DNA from: Tipula vernalis
Taxonomy: Eukaryota > Arthropoda > Insecta > Diptera > Tipulidae
Assembly: GCA_958295665.1 (NCBI GenBank)
Contig: OY282558.1
Coordinates: 335,827,106-335,891,105 of the forward strand
Length of the DNA stretch: 64,000 nucleotides
Direction of reading: 5' to 3'
The notes under the pieces were generated by a model. That model searched no databases. It saw only the letters and a list, made by a program, of their open reading frames with translations, and was not told the DNA's origin. A program made the position numbers and the translations under genes. Of this stretch, positions 61,346-64,000 are shown piece after piece. Within the stretch, counting starts at the first letter, position 1. Each line of letters begins with the position of its first letter.

Positions 61346-61854
61346 AAAAAAATGGAGGTGTGGCCAACACACGACTTTCTTTTACGAACAGAGAATTTTG
61401 AGAAATTTAAATTTTTTTTATATTTTTTTAAATTTTTTTTTTTTAATTTTATTTGTTTTTAATTTTTGGAAACATTTTGTTTTAGTAGTTTTTTGTAAAC
61501 ATTATACTTTTTAAGATATTTGCAAAATAAATTTTCTGGACCAAGGGAGTGGCCACTTCCGGTTAGCCGATTTGGAGTAAAATTCACTGGGACCTCCCAA
61601 TTTATCAAAAAAGCTTAAATCTAAAGTTTCAGTTCGATTGGTTAAACCATCTGGGCTGTAGAGAGGACACAGACAGACTGACAGACTGACAGACTGACAG
61701 ACTGACAGACTGACAGACTGACAGACAGACACCATTTCGAAACTTACTTTTTCGGACTCAGGGGACCTCAAAACAGATAAATCACTAAAAATATCATGGT
61801 TCAAAATTTTCATGATTACTATACTTTATTTTACTAGAGTAAAAGAAAGTAAAA
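61346..61854 (-). repeat. Repeat family R1, copy D
   Basis: Same layout as B and C, with the longest GACAGACT tract (61670-61732). A 100-codon minus-strand frame (61813-61511) runs through the unique part and the microsatellite. Tandem with copy C in the same orientation. Confidence 0.85.
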
Positions 61855-61859
61855 TCAAG

Positions 61860-64000
61860 ACACTTCTTTTAATGTAAGGGTTTTTAAATTCAAATTCATT
61901 TGGAGCCGCTCTACAGTTCTCTGTGTTCAAACTTTGACGAAAAAAATGCCAGTTCACAACTATATGAAATAAATGTTTAGTAACAAAAAAAAAAAGTGGA
62001 AATGGAGTAAAATATTGTATTCTACAAATCATCTAAATATTTTACTTAACGTTCAAATTATTGCCTAACCATTTTTGCTGAACGTTAAATAATTTGGAGA
62101 TATTATCCCAAAAAAAAAAAAAAAAACAAACGAAAAATTGTACATTACAAACATACGTTGTCATGGCATACTGAAACATGAAGTCTTTCGGTTTGGATTT
62201 AGGCGTATCGGTTTCTTGTAGGATATTGTGGTTTATCTTTATATTTAACACGGAAAATATATTAGAAATAATTTTCAACAAAGATTTATCGTCAAGAACG
62301 CAAACATTTTCCAAAAAATTAAAATATTAGAACTAATTTCTTTAAGGATTTCCGATTTCGTCGATATTTGGTTTTTTCTGTGAGTGAATAATTTTATTGG
62401 TGTTTCCGGTTATTTATGTAAATACATATTTATACTCGTACATATAACAACAGTTAATATTACGAGTATTGAATATTTTCCATCAAAATGTCTTCTGTAC
62501 ATAATATCACCTTTAAGACGAAAAACCAAAATAATTTTTAAAGTCACTCAAATAAAACTAACTGGTTTTGGATTCTTTTGTTTTTCTGAAAATTTTGTTT
62601 TCCATTACCCCATTTTACTTGCCAAAGCGTAATGAATTGATTGTAAATAAATTCGATAACGTTTCAATTTATAATTGAAAGGTTTTTATATAACAACAAA
62701 AATGATGGTTTCACTTAATAATTTGGCTTCTTCATTCTTTGAATTGTTTGAAATAATACTGTTCTGCGTTTGTATGTTGTTGGTTCAAACTAATTGAAAA
62801 ACGAGAGAGAATTGACTTACATTCCTTTTTTTTAAATGGGTTACCATTGTTTACGTTTTGTTCACATTTGATTTATATGGTAACCTAACTTTTCTTTCCA
62901 AAAACTTTCTTGACATGTTTATATTGTAAATTTTGAAACAAAATATTTATATGCAAATATAAAAATTTATTCATAATTTATGAACTACACAGAACCATTT
63001 CTATTCTAAAACGTGATTTTTCTGTTTGTTTAGCTTTGTTGCTTCATAAAATTAAAAACCAAAAATTATGAATAATTTATTATTTACGTCCTTGTGTACA
63101 AACTCATATATATGTATGAAGGTACGCCGTAGAATTTTTTACCGAAATAGCAAGGAATTTGTGGATATGTAGAAAAGAAAATATTCCTACACATTTTTTC
63201 TCATTTTCTTAAAATGTCTATAGATTTCGTATAAATTCAAATTCAGAAATAAAAATCGATAGATTCGGAAAGATGTGTAATGTAGCAATAAGATAAACGG
63301 GTTGAGCTTTTCGAAAAAAAAAAAAAATAAAAAAAAATGAAGTTTAAAGAGTGAATCGAATGGATATACATATACATCTTATCGAACCCAAAGAAGTTAA
63401 CCACCATAAAAAGTTTATTGGAAATATTGGTTACCATTACGTTTATCATTCCCCCAGAAGTAGCAAGGTGGCATTTTATAGAAACTTACTCTTGTATTTA
63501 TATTTAGTTGTATGCTGAAATTGTAAATTGAACAAAACTTTTTTAATTTGAATTTTAAACGAAATTTTTTAATCAAAACCATTTTCTACAATAAATGCAT
63601 ATGTTTATAAAGCAATTGTTTTCTGGTCTTTTTCAGTTGTTTACGTGAATTAAGCGTTGCTATACCGTTTACGGTTATTAAAAAAAATATTTCTTAAAAA
63701 TTTAAAGAATATTGCGCTTTTTTAACAATCCCATCCATCAGTTGAATATTTTCCGATAACGTGTTTGGAAATTTTTATTACATATTATAATTTATTTGAA
63801 TAAGAAATTCTAAAGTATTATCGAATTTAGATCAAATTTAATGTTCACTACGTATTGTACAAAAATTGTACAAATCGACTCATTGAACAACAACAAGGTT
63901 GGTTAGATTATGAAGACATTTTGTTTACTCTACTTTTATTTAAATCTTATTACTTTAGAACCAATCAAATCGAATTTGTGTGCCTAGTTGGCAGATTTGA
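61860..64000. other. AT-rich DNA, no supported gene
   Basis: No domain, inverted-end pair or RNA gene was recognised up to the right window edge. Confidence 0.4.

Overview
The window looks like AT-rich animal, most likely insect, nuclear DNA. Short GT-AG introns and the mix of transposon families (P/THAP9-like, hAT, pogo/Tigger, mariner, Tc1, PIF/Harbinger, jockey, Ty3/gypsy) support this. The species cannot be named. No complete host gene, tRNA or rRNA gene was recognised. The only candidate host coding signals are a GC-rich exon-like segment (13277-13414, plus strand) and a possible tiny spliced gene on the opposite strand (13597-13478). Both are tentative.

Layout. 0.4-2.2 kb: relics of a hAT transposase, a jockey/CR1-type endonuclease and a mariner transposase. 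4-6.2 kb: a degenerate tandem repeat, copy A of a repeat family, and a 566-bp (TA)n tract. 6.6-7.9 kb: a Harbinger-type MITE and a mariner-like relic. 11.5-14.4 kb: fragments of unclassified, probably transposon-derived genes. 15.4-17.35 kb: a decayed PIF/Harbinger element with sub-terminal repeat arrays. 17.5-18.6 kb: a CACTA-like fragment and a mariner relic. 18.73-21.99 kb: a Tc1/mariner-like element with recognisable ends, split by a jockey-clade retrotransposon. 24.6-28.2 kb: three small MITEs. 28.9-32.8 kb: a decayed Ty3/gypsy element on the minus strand carrying a perfect 424-bp spacerless palindrome. 35-39.2 kb: a hairpin, two mariner relics and a Harbinger-type MITE.

41.8-51.1 kb holds two large foldback structures. 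The second (42651-51100) has been split by an intact-looking Ty3/gypsy retrotransposon (44124-50997). That element has LTRs identical by eye, a 4-bp target duplication, open gag and pol, and a canonical A_AAA_AAC -1 frameshift site just before the gag stop. 51.1-54.5 kb: a pogo/Tigger transposase on the minus strand with a 75-bp intron, split by a 1524-bp non-autonomous hAT element (8-bp target duplication, 14-bp inverted ends). 55.2-57.9 kb: a P-element/THAP9-like relic, itself split by copy B of the repeat family. 58.8-59.2 kb: a TA-flanked MITE. 59.4-60.66 kb: a Tc1 element with perfect 26-bp inverted ends and one frameshift. 60.8-61.85 kb: copies C and D of the repeat family. The remainder is featureless AT-rich sequence.

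The window is best read as a transposon graveyard with nested insertions of very different ages. No cooperating gene system was seen. The most unusual signals are the perfect palindrome, the frameshift cassette in the young gypsy element, and the foldback structures. Family assignments rest on protein motifs recognised by eye.
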